64,000 bases of DNA from Pegea sp. RAD2-039 (Eukaryota > Chordata > Thaliacea > Salpida > Salpidae): positions 248,001-312,000 of the forward strand of contig JAQGEQ010000324.1 in assembly GCA_034620365.1 (NCBI GenBank), read 5' to 3'. A model generated the notes under the pieces. That model searched no databases, was not told where the DNA came from, and saw only the letters and a program-made list of their open reading frames with translations. Shown here piece after piece: positions 61,480-64,000 of this stretch; position 1 is the stretch's first letter; every line of letters begins with the position of its first letter. The translations under genes were made by a program, and so were the position numbers.

Positions 61480-61850
61480 CTGCTTCGGCGGAAGACGATC
61501 ATGCATATATATACCAAAACAGAATTTCACTCTCTATCCCAGCTAGGCTACGCAGCGGAACAGATGGACTGATGCAGTTGCGCAGAGCTGGCGTCGCAGG
61601 AGCTGCCAGAACGACACTGTGTACAGTGATGAACTTCCTACGAGGCTCCAACCCCAGCTTTAAATTCGGAGTTTTACGTCTCGTAGAAGTGCTGTCATAA
61701 ACCAGACTCATAGAGCTCTTCTATCCGGGGTTTTAAGTACTTTTTCTTGTCGCAAATATGTGGCCACCTGAGCTCGAACCCGGAACCTCCTGCCTGGTAG
61801 GTACGCCTAGGCGGGTACAGTAACCGCTGCACTACACAGTTATTAAAGTA
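61480..61850 (-). repeat. Full-length tRNA-derived SINE (family A)
   Basis: On the minus strand the element starts near 61845 with GTGTAGTGCAGCGGTTA, an A-box-like TAGTGCAGCGG. GGTTCGAGCTC follows as the B box near 61770. A GC-rich body of about 250 bp, shared with copies at 9.6, 14.8 and 27.1 kb, ends CCGCCGAAGCAGGCG. It abuts the duplicated exon segment by about 60 bp. A 70-codon ORF inside it (61499-61711, minus) is not a gene. Confidence 0.7.
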
Positions 61851-63683
61851 TAATAACCGAAAAACTTAACCTTATTTATTTCTCAATTATAAAGTCATTT
61901 CAGTCAAAATCTACTGCCTAAGTTAAATCCATTCCAAATTTTTGAGCTTGAACAAAAACAAATCAATTAACTACTGAATGAATATAACCTTTATAAAATA
62001 TTTAACAAAAATATATTCTTAGATATTCTATTTTGAAAAATTCATATTTAACAAGATAAATGAATAGATAATTTAATTTGAAAAGACAAGTAAGGTGATA
62101 ATATATCCACAATAAGCCTAGAAAATTCATTTCACTTAAATTTTTTTGAGGTTTGATCTTTTTATTTTTTATTCATGCCTTTAAAATGTAAGCAAATGAA
62201 AACCAACTGTTATTTATTTTTATAGAATTTTAATTTAACAATTTTATTTTTAATCAAATGCCATCAGTCAGTTGTTTGTAATTATTGTTTGTTATAAATA
62301 TAAATCCAAAATAAATCCTTGCTAGGAAGAAAGAAGTCAAATCTTTATTGATACTCATAAATTTTTGGAAATCAAACAAGTTGCTATCAATTTCTTTTTT
62401 ATGTTATTATACACTCAAAGTTTTCAAAGGCAAGCTTTTTCTTTAGGACAAATTTTTTATTGCTTTGTATCACTTGTCATATGTTGCACTCTTTACTAAG
62501 TATAACTTGGTGGCCTTTGGTACTAATCTCTAATTCAAATCAAAATTGTGCTACAATTAAATTACTGAGTTTTTATAAAAATCAAATTAGCAATAAATTA
62601 TCTGAGACAGTAGAAATCAAAGTACTTTTTCTCCTACCTGGTGGAAGGTTTGTGTATAAAACATATATCTAAAAAATTTGTTTGTTTTTTTTAAGAGTTT
62701 TTCAGATCGTTGTATTCACCCCGACTAGTTTAGCAATAAATAGGACTAAAACCAACTTTAAACGATATTTCTTATTGCAGTAAAGAACAAATGTACAAAT
62801 CGATAAATTTAAGTTTAAAAGATTATATCTAAATTCAACTTTATAAAATCATGCTTTTTCTGTCTCGCAAATATAAATTGAGCCGTGAAAAGTCGGCGAT
62901 TATCAAATTTATGAAAATAGCCGATTAATTTATCAAATACTAAAATGAAACAAATTCTTTTTACTGAAACAAACCCTACAGTACTTCTTTTCGACAAAAT
63001 AATTATTTTTTCTATAGTTATGAAATAAAGTTATAAATGTAGTTGTTTAAAAAATTAATTTAGATTATTTGTATTTAAGCTGTGCAACGTGTAAAGTTAT
63101 AGAAAATAATTTTAGAATTATATAATTAAACAAATCTAAACAAATGTACGTAAGATGTATTAACAATCGTTCAGCTTGATTAATTACAATTTTTTTCTTT
63201 TAGTTTCTATACTGCACCATTTTTTGAGTAAGTTGTTATGACGACTTGTAATGCTTTATCGCGATTACAGGATATTCAGATATTTCAGAAAAACATTTGT
63301 TTGGTTGATTTCTTATTATTGTTATTAGTTTATAAATTTGTTTTTACTTCAATTTTATAATTTTAAAAATTTGCAAAATATTTTTAAAATGTTATTCACA
63401 ATCAGATAAAAGATTTATTTAAAATAATTTTGCTTTTTAGGCTGAGTTCATTTTTTTTAATTACAGCTTTACTTTCATAAGTTTTGATTATTGATTTTAT
63501 CAGCTTTCTAAAATTCTATTTAAATGACTATTATCAACAAGAAATTGATTTATAAAAACACAAAAATCCTAATTCATAGCTGACTTCTATTTAACAATAT
63601 TTTAAAGCCTATTTTAAATAAGTATTCTTTAAAAATTAAATGACATCCTAAAATTTTCAGGTATATCTTAATCAAAAGTCATA
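61851..63683. other. AT-rich intergenic region
   Basis: No coding or repeat feature is supported. The right end has an acceptor-like TTTTCAG at 63654-63660 that leads into the next gene. ORFs at 62460 and 62815 have compositions expected from random AT-rich sequence. Confidence 0.55.
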
Positions 63684-63830
63684 ATGCAGTATGGATCAGG
63701 AGTTTATGATGCACCAAGAAATTATGCTTCTTCCCCAGTGCCCCGGATGCGACCAGAAGCTTATGAAATTGCTTCGAGGCATTCTGGAAATGGAATGTTT
63801 TCATGTTTAAATCAACCAAAAAGAAATCAA
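63684..63830 (+). CDS. First coding exon of an unidentified gene (runs off the window)
   Basis: Forty-nine codons from ATG 63684 begin MQYGSGVYDAPRNYASSPVP and continue with RMRPEAYEIASRHSG and GMFSCLNQPKRNQ. They end at a donor-like GTATCA in phase 0. The exon is preceded by a TTTTCAG acceptor 23 bp before the ATG. Proline, tyrosine and arginine content is much higher than in nearby noncoding DNA, which supports coding. If unspliced it stops after 10 more codons. I do not recognise the family. The 170 bp that follow contain a GC-richer stretch of unknown nature. Confidence 0.45.
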
Positions 63831-64000
63831 GTATCAACAACTACATTAAGTTTGTTAATTTAAAAAAAAATTAAATTGTCCTCTAAACCTTCATCTGATA
63901 GATTACACTCAACTAACTGGTCCCTTAAAGTTTGCTGGGGTCAGGTCACCAATTACCACAGACCCGGTATACAATGAGGGCAAATATTCAAATCGCAGTT

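Noticed and set aside
61499..61711. Minus-strand 70-codon ORF
   Set aside because: Lies wholly inside the SINE body; GC-rich noncoding repeats often give such ORFs.

Overview
The window is nuclear DNA of an AT-rich invertebrate animal. The evidence is GT-AG introns in nearly every gene, a cadherin, an anoctamin, a FAM53-family protein and a probable EVC2/limbin-like cilium protein, plus tRNA-derived SINEs and a decayed LINE. Nothing suggests bacteria, organelle or virus. The sequence alone does not fix the phylum. I rebuilt gene models by hand by joining open segments at splice sites and requiring reading phase to agree across every junction.

Layout. 1-6673 (minus): the 5' part of a large cadherin, 25 exons with many very short introns, running off the left edge. 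6674-11308: intergenic, with SINE pieces. 11309-13696 (plus): an intronless ORF of about 86 eight-residue acidic repeats behind a mitochondrial-presequence-like N terminus. 17184-18218 (plus): intronless mitochondrial malate dehydrogenase. 18445-22755 (plus): complete 15-exon ANO10/TMEM16K-type anoctamin, starting 226 bp after the MDH stop. 24178-25781 (minus): 3-exon PEX11-gamma peroxisomal membrane protein. 25782-34517: mostly gene-poor, with two tRNA-like SINEs and a minus-strand coding relic resembling the end of a macro domain, interrupted by a stop. 34518-39540 (minus): 6-exon FAM53-family nuclear protein. About 41587-58912 (plus): a long single-pass, helix-rich coiled-coil protein of about 936 visible residues, best explained as EVC2/limbin-like, with a 25-nt microexon. 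58913-63683: a LINE C-terminal relic, a near-identical duplicate of one exon plus intron of the coiled-coil gene, and a full SINE. 63684-end (plus): the first coding exon of an unidentified gene.

The genes are independent housekeeping or developmental genes rather than a pathway. Two neighbouring intronless ORFs (the repeat protein and MDH) both carry mitochondrial-type leaders, and both have a 3' splice acceptor just upstream of the ATG, so each has either a 5'UTR intron or a trans-splicing site. The most unusual items are the acidic repeat protein, the recent exon duplication between transposon remnants, the microexon in the EVC2-like gene, and the stop-interrupted macro-like relic.
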